This document shows positions 36,202 to 44,741 of a stretch of DNA of 64,000 bases, one piece after another. Source of the DNA: JANNSX01 sp046348995 (GTDB lineage: Bacteria; Pseudomonadota; Alphaproteobacteria; Rhizobiales; Hyphomicrobiaceae); assembly GCA_046348995.1 (NCBI GenBank), contig JAXMDB010000009.1:196426-260425 (forward strand), in the 5' to 3' direction. Under the pieces are notes generated by a model. It was not told where the DNA came from and made no database searches. It was given only the letters and a program-made list of their open reading frames with translations. Made by a program: the position numbers and the translations under genes. Each line of letters opens with the position of its first letter. Position 1 is the stretch's first letter.

Positions 36202-37536
36202 GTGTCCAAAGACCACAAAACAGCAGTCACCCGAGCCCTCGACGATCTCAAAGCCGACGTGGTGCATGTCGGGCTCTTCGACTATGCCGCGATGTTTCGC
36301 GAGCGACGGCTCCGGCGCGACGATTTCCTGGCGACGCTCGATACGGCCGTGTTCGCCAACGTGCCGCCCAAGTGGGACAGCGCCGAGACCATCTTCGCGG
36401 CGGGTCCCTACCGCAGCGAGCGGATCGCCGTCGATGCCGCTTCGATCCGTCCCTATCCCTTCGAGGCGAATGCCGCCGCAGCCGTTGCCGACTATATCGG
36501 TCCGCAGCAAGACATCATGCCGCGCGCGGTGCTCAAACGGCAGCTCGCCAAGGCGGAGTCCATGGGGTTCACGGCCGAGGCCGCATTCGAGTTCGAGTTC
36601 ATCGTGCTCGCCGAGACGGCCGACACGCTGCGGTCCAAAGGCTTCGTCGATGCAGCGCTGTTCGCCGCCGACAATCGCTGCTGGTCGGGACAGACGGCGG
36701 CGACGTTCGCCCCTTTCGTCTCCGACCTCGAGACGCTGTTGGGCAAGGGCGGCATCGATCTCTATTCCCTCTCGGGCGAGCTCGGCCCGGGGTGTTTCGA
36801 GGCGACGCTGCGCCACCAGCCCGCGCTGCGCGCCGCCGACGATGCCGCCTTTTTCCGCAGCTTCACGAAGTCCTTCTGTCGCCGGCGCGACCTGACCGCG
36901 TCCTTCATGGCGATGCTCGGCACGGGATTTCCCGGCATCGGCGGGCACGTCACGATCTCACTCAAGGATGCCGAGGGCGAGAACGTTTTTGCCGCTCCCG
37001 AGGCTGAGCATGGACTCTCCAAGACCGCACGCGCGTTCCTCGCCGGCATGATCGCCGGCGTGCCGGAGGGCTTTCCTCTGTGCAATCACACCGTCAACGA
37101 CTACCGGCGGCTCGCACCCGGCAGCTGGGCGCCGAAGACGATGAGCTGGGCGCCCTACAACTATGCCGCCGCCGTGCGCACCGCCGCCGAGACCCCCGCC
37201 ATGACGCGGCTCGAGTTCCGGCTGCCGGGCGCCGACTGCAATCCGTTCCTGAGCCTCGCCCTCGTGCTCGCCACGGGTCTCGATGGACTGGAGCGTGGGC
37301 TCGAGCTCACCTCGGCTCCGATCGCGCGCGGAGGCCCCGGTGAAATTCCCGAGGGCGTGCCGCGTTTGCCGCTCGACCTCGCCAGCGCGACAGCAACGTT
37401 CCGGGCCAGCGCCAACGCGCGCGCCTGGTTCGGCGACGCCTTCGTCGATCATTTCGCGACGGTCTGCGAGGTCGAGGATGCGGCCCTCAGGCGGGCCGTC
37501 AGTGCGGAGGAGGTGAGACGGTACCTCGAAGGCTAG
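36202..37536 (+). CDS. Glutamine-synthetase-fold ligase (gamma-glutamyl ligase type)
   Basis: 444 residues from a GTG with GGAGGAGG upstream. Active-site positions of the glutamine synthetase fold are kept: FEFEF (metal glutamates), GELGPGCFEATL, the His in GIGGHVTISL, the Arg in NDYRRLAPGSWAP and TRLEFRLPGADCNPFL. The N-terminal beta-grasp domain is short and unlike housekeeping GlnA, placing it with the PuuA/GlnT/gamma-glutamylmethylamide synthetase-type group. The nitrogen acceptor is unknown. It shares direction and spacing with the acyl-CoA dehydrogenase and CoA-lyase genes. Confidence 0.9.
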   Translation: MSKDHKTAVTRALDDLKADVVHVGLFDYAAMFRERRLRRDDFLATLDTAVFANVPPKWDSAETIFAAGPYRSERIAVDAASIRPYPFEANAAAAVADYIGPQQDIMPRAVLKRQLAKAESMGFTAEAAFEFEFIVLAETADTLRSKGFVDAALFAADNRCWSGQTAATFAPFVSDLETLLGKGGIDLYSLSGELGPGCFEATLRHQPALRAADDAAFFRSFTKSFCRRRDLTASFMAMLGTGFPGIGGHVTISLKDAEGENVFAAPEAEHGLSKTARAFLAGMIAGVPEGFPLCNHTVNDYRRLAPGSWAPKTMSWAPYNYAAAVRTAAETPAMTRLEFRLPGADCNPFLSLALVLATGLDGLERGLELTSAPIARGGPGEIPEGVPRLPLDLASATATFRASANARAWFGDAFVDHFATVCEVEDAALRRAVSAEEVRRYLEG

Positions 37537-37669
37537 CCGGCGCACGCCTTCGCGGTGTGCCGCCGGCCGTCGAATCGGACGCTCCAGCGCTTGCGGGAAC
37601 CCGTGACCTCGCACGGCGTTCTTGCACCGGCTCAGCTTGGTATTGGCGCTGGGGCGCGGAACCGATCCC

Positions 37670-40039
37670 ATGTCTCAGGCACCTGTCTTCGAAACCCCGG
37701 CGCGGGCGCCGATCACGGCCGCTGGAGCGGTGCTGGCCGCGATCGTGATCGCCGGGCTGTATTTCGGCCGCGATATCCTGGTGCCGCTCGCTCTCGCGAC
37801 GCTCCTGGTGTTCGTGCTCACGCCGCCATTGCAATGGCTCAGGCGGCGGGGCTTGCCGAAAGTCATCGCCGTCATTCTCGTCACGGCGCTCGCCGCGGTC
37901 AGCATCGGCGGCGTGCTCGCCGTCGTCGGCACCCAGCTCGTGCAGCTGGCCGAAGAGCTGCCTGGGTATCAAACCAACATCAAGTCGAAGCTCGCCGATC
38001 TGCGCACGGGCCTGCCTGGCGGCGGACTCTTCAGCCGTGTCAGCAAAACCATAGACGAGATCGGCAAGGACCTTCGCGATCCGGCGGCGAGCGCGCCCTC
38101 CGTTCCCCGGCCACAGACGGCGACGGAAGAGGCCGAGCAAGAGCCTATTCCCGTCACCATCACGTCGACGCCACTGCGGCCTCTCGAGGTCCTGCAAACC
38201 TACGTCGATCCGATTCTGACGCCACTCGCGACCGCGGCGCTCGTCGTCCTCTTCGTCATCTTCATCCTGATCGAGCGGGAGGAGCTGCGCGATCGCTTCA
38301 TCGCCCTCGTCGGCGCGGGCGACGTGCAGCGGAGCACGGAAGCGATCATGGACGCCGCCGATCGCGTCAGCCGCTACCTGTTGATGCAACTGATCGTCAA
38401 CGTCACCTACGGCGTCGCGATCGGCGCGGGGCTATGGCTCATCGGCGTGCCGAACGCGATCCTCTGGGGCATCCTCGCCGGCGTCCTGCGATTCATTCCG
38501 TATCTCGGCCCTTGGCTCGCCGCCATCATGCCGATCCTGCTCGCCTTCGCGACGGCGCCGGGCTGGACGATGGTGCTGATGGCGGTCGGTCTCTTCGTCG
38601 TCATCGAGCTCTTGAGCAACAACGTCATGGAGCCGATGCTTTACGGCTCGACGACGGGCCTCTCGTCGTTCGCGATCATTCTCGCCGCGATCTCCTGGAC
38701 GCTGATCTGGGGACCGATCGGACTGTTGCTCGCGACCCCGCTTACCGTCTGCCTCGTCGTCGTCGGCCGCTACGTGCCGCGCCTCGAGTTCTTGGACCTG
38801 CTGCTCGGCAGCACGCCGGTGCTTTCGCCGCCCGAGCGCCTCTATCAGCGCCTGCTCACCGGCAACATCGCCGAGGCGCTCGAGCTCACGGAGCAATCGC
38901 TCGATACGCTCTCGACCGCGGCCTTCATCGAGGATGTGGCGATGCCGGCGTTACGGCTCGCCGAGCGTGACCGCGAGCGCGGCGCCAATCCGACGCTCCG
39001 GCGCAACGTCGCCGAGGGCGTGGACGCACTCATGGGCGAGGTCGAGCTCGAGGCCGCCGAGGAGACCGAGCGGGCCGAAGCGCCGATCCGGCCGCTCAAT
39101 ATCCTCTGCATCGGCGGCCGGACGGAGCTCGACCAATCGGCGGCCGCTATGCTCGCCGCCTATTTTCGCAGCCGCGGTCACCGCGTGGAGGTGAAGGCGC
39201 CGCTCGCGATCTCGCCGAGCCTGATCAATCAACTCGATCCGTCCGGCTTCGATCTGGTGGCGCTCTGCTATCTCGAGCGCCGGCCCGAGCGGCATGCTCG
39301 CAACATCTGCCGGCGCTTGGCGCGGCAATCGCCGGATGTGGCGCTGCTCGTCTGCTGCTTCAATCTGGAGGAGAGCGATGATCTCGCCGCGCAGTTGCAG
39401 TCTCAGCTCGCGGGCAAGGCCTTGGTTGCGACCTCGATGGCGGGAGTCAACACGGCCCTCGACGCCGCCGGTGTCGACGAGATCGATGACGAGGCCGAGG
39501 CGCGGGGCGAGGCGACGCTCGCCGAGGTGTTGACACATGCGCGACAGCTGCGGCTCGATGCCGGAACCGGCGACGCGTTCGCCGCACTCTCGACCGAGCT
39601 TGCGCCCGTGTTGGAGGAGTCCTTTCTCCTGGTCGCGCTGATCGATGGCTCGGAGGCTGAGCGCCCAGCTGCGACGCCGGAGAGGCCCTTGTCGCAACAG
39701 GCCCAGATTGCCGGCATCGTGCGCGAGCGCACGAAAGACGGCGAGACACGCTCGGTCGTCGTTCCAAGCGTTGCAACCGACAAGGAGCTCTCGACCAACG
39801 AGCTCCTGCTCGAGAAGGGCATCCGGTTCTTCGCCGCCGCGCCGATCCTCTCGACGGCGGGCCACTATGCCGGCGCGCTCTGTGTGCTCGATGCGGACGA
39901 GAGGACGCTCGACGCGGCGCAAATCGAGATGCTCGAGAACGCGGCCGACGCGCTCGGTCGCAAGATCAGCGATACGGCCGCGCCGTCACAACCGGCCGAA
40001 GCCGCTCAGCCGAGATATCGTCTAGCGACATCCTCATAG
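37670..40039 (+). CDS. AI-2E family membrane permease fused to Rossmann-like and GAF-like domains
   Basis: 789 residues from ATG 37670 (MSQAPVFETPARAP). Residues 15-370 are an AI-2E/PerM-type permease with helices at about 17-55 and 63-90, a periplasmic loop, and the conserved block VPNAILWGILAGVLRFIPYLG. Typical members stop near residue 360-380. Here a helical linker (about 385-460) leads to a Rossmann-like domain at 475-600 (NILCIGGRTELDQSAAAML..FDLVALCYL) recalling B12-binding-type folds without the DxHxxG motif. A GAF-like domain follows at about 635-770 (FFAAAPILSTAGHYAGALCVLD). The transported compound is unknown. The last 34 bases overlap the convergent M20 gene. Confidence 0.85.
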   Translation: MSQAPVFETPARAPITAAGAVLAAIVIAGLYFGRDILVPLALATLLVFVLTPPLQWLRRRGLPKVIAVILVTALAAVSIGGVLAVVGTQLVQLAEELPGYQTNIKSKLADLRTGLPGGGLFSRVSKTIDEIGKDLRDPAASAPSVPRPQTATEEAEQEPIPVTITSTPLRPLEVLQTYVDPILTPLATAALVVLFVIFILIEREELRDRFIALVGAGDVQRSTEAIMDAADRVSRYLLMQLIVNVTYGVAIGAGLWLIGVPNAILWGILAGVLRFIPYLGPWLAAIMPILLAFATAPGWTMVLMAVGLFVVIELLSNNVMEPMLYGSTTGLSSFAIILAAISWTLIWGPIGLLLATPLTVCLVVVGRYVPRLEFLDLLLGSTPVLSPPERLYQRLLTGNIAEALELTEQSLDTLSTAAFIEDVAMPALRLAERDRERGANPTLRRNVAEGVDALMGEVELEAAEETERAEAPIRPLNILCIGGRTELDQSAAAMLAAYFRSRGHRVEVKAPLAISPSLINQLDPSGFDLVALCYLERRPERHARNICRRLARQSPDVALLVCCFNLEESDDLAAQLQSQLAGKALVATSMAGVNTALDAAGVDEIDDEAEARGEATLAEVLTHARQLRLDAGTGDAFAALSTELAPVLEESFLLVALIDGSEAERPAATPERPLSQQAQIAGIVRERTKDGETRSVVVPSVATDKELSTNELLLEKGIRFFAAAPILSTAGHYAGALCVLDADERTLDAAQIEMLENAADALGRKISDTAAPSQPAEAAQPRYRLATSS

Positions 40040-41145
40040 ATCCGCGTCGACAGCGCGAGCTTCTCCAAGTCGCAATGCTCGTCGACCGCGCCGCTCATGC
40101 CCGTCTCGCCCGCCCCGATGATGACGAGGGGCACGCCCAGCGCCGGTGCGAGCACGGTGCCGTCCGAATAGTAGCCAACGCCGGCGGGCTTCACCGCCTT
40201 GCCGCGCGCGGTGCTCGTGACGTCGAGGCAGAGGGTGACGAACGGATCGTCGTCGGGCGTATCGACCGGCGGCTTGAAGCCGGTCTGCTCGACCGTGATA
40301 TGCGGGCCGGCAATCTTAGCGAACTGCGCGAGCACTTGAGCAGGCTCGAGCCCCGGCACCGTGCGCACGTCGATATCGGCCGTGCAGCGATGAGCGATGA
40401 TCGGCCGCGAGACGCCGCCGTTGATGAGCCCGACGTTGATCGTGGGCGGTCCGAGATGACGGTGCTTGGGCGCCTCGATTTTGAGAGCCTGCACGCGCCC
40501 GAGGAACTCGGCCATCCGCAGGATCGCGTTGCCCCGATCGCCCGTACGTCCTTCCGAGAAGGCGTTGTGGCCGTACTCGCCGGTGGCGGTCGCGCGCAGC
40601 CAGAGCGCCCCCTTCTCGGCGACGAACACATCGAGCGAGGAGGGCTCGCTGATGAGGAGGGCGCCCGTGTTCCTGAGCTGCCCGCCCGAGACGAAGGCCT
40701 CTGCGCCGAGGCAGTTCGAGTTCTCCGCCGCCGTCAGCGCCAGCACGAGATCGCCCTTGAGCTTGGCGCCCGAGCGCTTCAAGGCGATGGCTGCCATGAC
40801 CATCGCCGCCATGCCGGCTTTCATATCGGTGGCGCCGCGGCCGTAGAGCTTGTTGCCGACGACATCGCCGCCGAAGGGCGAGTGCGTCCACTCGTCGGGG
40901 TCGGCCGGGATCGTGTCGAAGTGCGCCGAGTAGACGAGATCCTTGCGCTCGCCGCTGCCCTTGACGCGGGCGAGCAAATTGGAGCGGCCTTCGCCGATCG
41001 AGATCAGCTCGGACGCGATGCCGGCCGAGGCCAGCACGGTCTCGACGATCCGGGCTGCCGCATGCTCGTTGCCCGGCGGGTCGACGGTGTTCAGGCGGAT
41101 GAGCGCCTGCGACAACTCGAGTGTCTCCTGGTCGATCGAGGTCAT
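40006..41145 (-). CDS. M20 family metallohydrolase with altered second metal site
   Basis: 379 residues from ATG 41145, preceded by GGAG at eight bases; a GTG at 41154 overlapping the upstream stop is an alternative. The ArgE/DapE-like fold is shown by YSAHFDTIPADPDEW, LYGRGATDMKAGMAAM and SEPSSLDVFVAEKGALW. The base glutamate is present in LTAAENSN, but the following ligand Glu is Asn, and the C-terminal His of the usual HxxDE is Gly in SGAVDEH. Metal-1 ligands (His, Asp, Glu) remain. It likely deacylates an N-acyl amino acid. Coupled to the racemase-fold gene and convergent with the AI-2E gene. Confidence 0.87.
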   Translation of the reverse strand: MTSIDQETLELSQALIRLNTVDPPGNEHAAARIVETVLASAGIASELISIGEGRSNLLARVKGSGERKDLVYSAHFDTIPADPDEWTHSPFGGDVVGNKLYGRGATDMKAGMAAMVMAAIALKRSGAKLKGDLVLALTAAENSNCLGAEAFVSGGQLRNTGALLISEPSSLDVFVAEKGALWLRATATGEYGHNAFSEGRTGDRGNAILRMAEFLGRVQALKIEAPKHRHLGPPTINVGLINGGVSRPIIAHRCTADIDVRTVPGLEPAQVLAQFAKIAGPHITVEQTGFKPPVDTPDDDPFVTLCLDVTSTARGKAVKPAGVGYYSDGTVLAPALGVPLVIIGAGETGMSGAVDEHCDLEKLALSTRIYEDVARRYLG

Positions 41146-41150
41146 GCTGC

Positions 41151-41954
41151 TCACTCCGCGGCCTGCTTGGCATTGCTTCCGAGATGGCGCTCCATCAGCG
41201 TGCCGTAGCCCTTGATCGGCTTCGACCAGCCGGCGAGCCGTGCCGCATGCCAGAACGCCGCCTGGTTGCTGGTGACGACCGGCAGGCCAACTTTGGCTTC
41301 CAGAGCGTCGATGATGTTGAGAGCCTTCGTCGCCGTGCAGGAGACGAACACGGCATCGGCGCCGGAGCGTTCGGCGCTCATCGTCGCGTCGATGAAGGCT
41401 TCGGCCGGAACGCGGCCGATATTGTCGTCGGTGTCGAAGCCGGTGCAGGTGACCGACACGAGCTCGATGCCGTTCTTCTCGAAGAAGCGGACGACGTTGC
41501 CGGTCATCTGCACGGTGTAGGGGGTCACCAGCACGATCTTGCGCGCGCTGAGCGCCTTGAGCGACTCGACGGCAGCAAGCGCCGGGTTCGTCACCTTGAC
41601 CTCGGGCCGGCGGGATTTGATGAGCGCCTCGACGCGCTCGGGCCCGATCAGCGTCGAGGCGGTGGTGCAGCCGAAGACGACGGCGTCGAGCCGGACATTG
41701 GGGACGATGACGCTCGCCGCATCGGGAATGCGGTCGGCGAGCGCGAGGAACGTCGCGTCCGAGTTGGGCCAGTCGAGACGGATGCGCGTGGTGTAGAGGC
41801 CGAGGCTGTCGTCGGGCACCATCCGCCCGAAGTCGCGCTCGATGGCGATATCGGTCGAGAGCGAGATGAGACCGATGCGAACGGCCTCGCCATAGGCGGC
41901 TTCCAGGCCTTTCGGCGGCTCGTAGAGCCGGATCGCGGGGGAGGGGGAGGTCAT
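41151..41954 (-). CDS. Asp/Glu racemase-fold enzyme (maleate isomerase / arylmalonate decarboxylase family)
   Basis: 267 residues from ATG 41954 (MTSPSPAIRLYEPPKG); upstream in-frame codons have no support. Both active-site cysteines of the superfamily are seen, in DAVVFGCTTASTLIGPER and AVFVSCTATKALNII. The phosphate/carboxylate loop is LVTPYTVQMTGNV. The best match by pattern is the maleate cis-trans isomerase / EutA group. The stop overlaps the possible GTG of the M20 gene, so the two form an operon, perhaps for a nitrogenous or N-acyl acid. I cannot settle the substrate. Confidence 0.87.
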   Translation of the reverse strand: MTSPSPAIRLYEPPKGLEAAYGEAVRIGLISLSTDIAIERDFGRMVPDDSLGLYTTRIRLDWPNSDATFLALADRIPDAASVIVPNVRLDAVVFGCTTASTLIGPERVEALIKSRRPEVKVTNPALAAVESLKALSARKIVLVTPYTVQMTGNVVRFFEKNGIELVSVTCTGFDTDDNIGRVPAEAFIDATMSAERSGADAVFVSCTATKALNIIDALEAKVGLPVVTSNQAAFWHAARLAGWSKPIKGYGTLMERHLGSNAKQAAE

Positions 41955-42069
41955 GAGGGTGCCTTTCGCTGGCGAGGGCCGGGTTGGCGAGACCTTAGCG
42001 GCGCGCCGAGACAGCACAAGCACAGGGATTGCAGGGCTGGTCGAAGTGCGAGGAACGGATCGGCTAGGC

Positions 42070-42159
42070 TGGCGGATGGGGAGGGATTCGAACCCCCGGT
42101 GGGCGTGAACCCACGCCGGTTTTCAAGACCGGTGCCTTAAACCACTCGGCCACCCATCC
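42070..42159 (-). tRNA. tRNA-Ser (anticodon TGA)
   Basis: On the minus strand a 90-base cloverleaf starts GGATGGG and ends CCCATCC-G-CCA, so the CCA tail is encoded. The anticodon stem CCGGT/ACCGG encloses CTTGAAA, giving anticodon TGA (UCN serine codons). The long variable arm (CGTGGGTTCACGCCCAC region) and TTCGAATCC T-loop fit a class II serine tRNA. No integrase or repeated attachment sequence is seen nearby. Confidence 0.96.
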
Positions 42160-42374
42160 CCGGCGCCGATGCCGGCGCGGCGGGCCCCTGCTTCGCATGT
42201 GACCCAACGGCAACGCAAGCGATCAATCGGCCTCGGGCGGACGATTTCTGGTGTTTACGGCGCTCCAATGCCTTCATGCGACCATGACCGATCTGTAATT
42301 GAGGCGGCGCGCGAGACAGTCGGCCAACAGAGCCGGGCGGCGCGCTGGGTCAGATGAGCAGGGTGAGGGTGATC

Positions 42375-43337
42375 ATGGGGGACGCCGTTCCTCGGGGGAC
42401 CATCGGCGTGTTGCCGGGTTTTCGACGTTCGGCTGGGCTCATGGCGACAGTCGCCGTGGCGCTGCTGCAGAGCGCCTGTGCGCCGCAGCAGCCGTCTGCA
42501 TCGTCGTCCGGTGGGCTCTCGCTGACCATTACGCCGCCTCCTGGGCAGGCCGTTACGGCTGCGTCTGCGACCGGTCTGTCGCTCGCCGCGACCGAGCCCG
42601 TGACCACGCTCCAAGCTGCAACCGCGGCGCCCGCGCTCCCGATGCCGGCGGCCATCGTCGAGGAGCCCAAGGCCCCCAAGACGAAGCTCAGCAGCATCGG
42701 ATCGCTCGAGGTCGAGCGGGAGAACGCCGTCGCCAAGATCGGGAAACCCTACAAGGTCGCAGGCCTCTGGTACGTTCCCAAGCATCAGCCGGACTACGAC
42801 GAGACCGGCATCGCCTCCTGGTACGGTCCGACGTTCCATGGCAAGTCCACCGCCAACGGTGAGATCTACAACCAATCACGCCTGACGGCCGCTCACCCGA
42901 CGCTGCCAATGCCCTGCCTCGTCGAGGTCACGAACCTCGCCAACGGCCGCAAGATCATCGTCCGCGTCAACGACCGGGGGCCATACAAGCGGGGCCGTAT
43001 CCTCGATCTCTCGGCCAAAGCCGCAAAGCTGCTCGGCTACCAGGGCAACGGCACGGCCGAGGTGCGCGTACGCTACGTCGGCAAGGCGCCGCTCAATGGC
43101 GACGACAGGGCCGAGCAGGAGTTCCTCTCGAAGCAGGCTTGGTACACGGGCGGGGGAACGGGCACGCCCAAGACCGAGGTCGCGGAGGCCGATTTTTCGG
43201 CCGCCATCGACATGGGGGATCCGGAGCCCAACCTCGATGTGCCCGCAGCGCAAAAGCCGGCCCCCGTCCTCAAGGCCCCCGTCGTCGCGGCGGCCGCCGA
43301 GCCGATCCGCCTCAAACGAGTCGCCAGCAGCAAATAG
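42375..43337 (+). CDS. rlpA: RlpA-family septal ring lytic transglycosylase-like protein
   Basis: About 320 residues. I prefer ATG 42375, with AGGGTGAG upstream; ATG 42354 is in frame. The N-terminus has a hydrophobic segment ending in LLQSACAPQQP, resembling a lipoprotein signal, though Gln at -3 is atypical. A low-complexity Pro/Ala/Ser linker precedes the double-psi barrel: ETGIASWYGPTFHGKSTANG, AAHPTLPMPCLVEVTNL, VRVNDRGPY and RILDLSAKAAKLLGY. RlpA cleaves denuded glycans at the division site. No SPOR domain follows, and the C-terminus is Ala/Pro-rich. Confidence 0.92.
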   Translation: MGDAVPRGTIGVLPGFRRSAGLMATVAVALLQSACAPQQPSASSSGGLSLTITPPPGQAVTAASATGLSLAATEPVTTLQAATAAPALPMPAAIVEEPKAPKTKLSSIGSLEVERENAVAKIGKPYKVAGLWYVPKHQPDYDETGIASWYGPTFHGKSTANGEIYNQSRLTAAHPTLPMPCLVEVTNLANGRKIIVRVNDRGPYKRGRILDLSAKAAKLLGYQGNGTAEVRVRYVGKAPLNGDDRAEQEFLSKQAWYTGGGTGTPKTEVAEADFSAAIDMGDPEPNLDVPAAQKPAPVLKAPVVAAAAEPIRLKRVASSK

Positions 43338-43454
43338 GCCGGTTGCGGCATATCCGTTCTGTCCCCAACAGCCGTGATGCCGCCGCATCTCACGTATTGA
43401 TTTTCCTGTGTCACCGGGAGAGGCTCCCCCGCCTCGTGACATAAGGAATCACTG

Positions 43455-44639
43455 ATGTCCGGCAGATCGCCGTCGCGGCTCTCGGCTTTCACTGCGCTGG
43501 TCCTCTTCGCCGCTTCGGCGTGGGCGGGCATCGCGCACGCCGCATTCGAGACGGCGGTTCCTTACGCGATCCTGATGGATGCCGAGTCGGGTGCCGTCCT
43601 CTACGAGAAGGACGCCGACAAGCTCGTGCCGCCGGCCAGCATGAGCAAGCTCATGACGCTCGCCGTCGCCTTCGATGCGCTGAAAACCGGCAAGCTCAAA
43701 ATGGAGGACATGTTCAAGGTCTCCGAGCACGCCTGGCGCACCGGCGGCGGACCATCGGGCACATCGGCCATGTTCGTGAACTTGAAGTCCGACGTCGCCG
43801 TCAGCGATCTCATTCAAGGCATTGTCGTGCAATCGGGCAACGACGCCTGCATCACGCTTGCCGAGGGCATGTCGGGGAGCGAGGAGGAGTTCGCCAAGGC
43901 GATGACGGCCGAGGCGCGGCGCCTGGGCCTCAAGTCCTCGACGTTCGGCAACTCGACTGGCTTGCCCCATCCCCAGCAGCTCATGTCGATGCGCGAGCTG
44001 GCGATCCTGGCGCGACATCTGATCCGGGACTACCCGGAGCAGTACAAGTTGTTCGGACAGAAGGCGTTCTTGTACGACAACGGCAAGAAGAAGTTCAATT
44101 TCATCAACCGCAACCCGTTGTTGGCCCTTGTGCCGGGCGCGGATGGCCTGAAAACCGGCTTCATCGAGGACGCGGGCTACGGCCTCGTCGGCTCGGCCGT
44201 GCAGGAAGGCCGGCGCCTGATCGTCGTCGTCAATGGCGCGACCTCCAACAACGAGCGCGGCGCGGAAGCCAAGAAGCTGCTGGAATGGGGCTTCTCGAAC
44301 TTCAAGAAGGTGCCGATCTTCGATGCGGGCGAGATCGTGGGTGAGGCTCGGGTCTGGGGAGGGTCACGCTATTACGTGCCTCTCGTCGGCGACGGCCCGG
44401 TGACGATCCTCGTGCCCCGAGTCGCCGCCAAGAACCGCCTCAAGGCCGAGATCATCTATGACGGCCCCCTCAAACCGCCGATCAAGAAGGGCGACCGGGT
44501 CGCCCGGATCCGCGTCGAGCATGTCGAGGCCGGCGTCAACGAGGTGCCCCTCTACGCCGCCGAGGACGTAGAGGAGGGGAGCATCATCGCCAAGGGCCTC
44601 GACGCCATCATCCTCCAGGCCTTCGGGTTCCTGCTGTAA
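43455..44639 (+). CDS. D-alanyl-D-alanine carboxypeptidase (PBP5/6 family)
   Basis: 394 residues. A signal peptide (LVLFAASAWAGIAHA) leads to the penicillin-binding fold: PASMSKLMT (SxxK), VVQSGNDACITLAE (SxN) and GLKTGFIEDAGYG (KTG). The C-terminal PBP5-like beta domain (VPLVGDGPVTILVPR) ends with an amphipathic helix, IIAKGLDAIILQAFGFLL, for membrane attachment. It trims the terminal D-Ala from pentapeptides. Placed 118 bases after rlpA; the two may be expressed together. Confidence 0.95.
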   Translation: MSGRSPSRLSAFTALVLFAASAWAGIAHAAFETAVPYAILMDAESGAVLYEKDADKLVPPASMSKLMTLAVAFDALKTGKLKMEDMFKVSEHAWRTGGGPSGTSAMFVNLKSDVAVSDLIQGIVVQSGNDACITLAEGMSGSEEEFAKAMTAEARRLGLKSSTFGNSTGLPHPQQLMSMRELAILARHLIRDYPEQYKLFGQKAFLYDNGKKKFNFINRNPLLALVPGADGLKTGFIEDAGYGLVGSAVQEGRRLIVVVNGATSNNERGAEAKKLLEWGFSNFKKVPIFDAGEIVGEARVWGGSRYYVPLVGDGPVTILVPRVAAKNRLKAEIIYDGPLKPPIKKGDRVARIRVEHVEAGVNEVPLYAAEDVEEGSIIAKGLDAIILQAFGFLL

Positions 44640-44741
44640 GATCGCTTAACCCCCTTTAAGGGTGCGGCGCTTCTGCCTTTGAGTTCTGCCCTCCACCGGG
44701 GTACAAGGCGCCGCCATGGCACGCCAACCCAGGAGCTCCCC

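Noticed and set aside
42070..42159. tRNA-Ser as an integration site for a mobile island
   Set aside because: No integrase, no repeated tRNA 3' end and no foreign gene block next to it.
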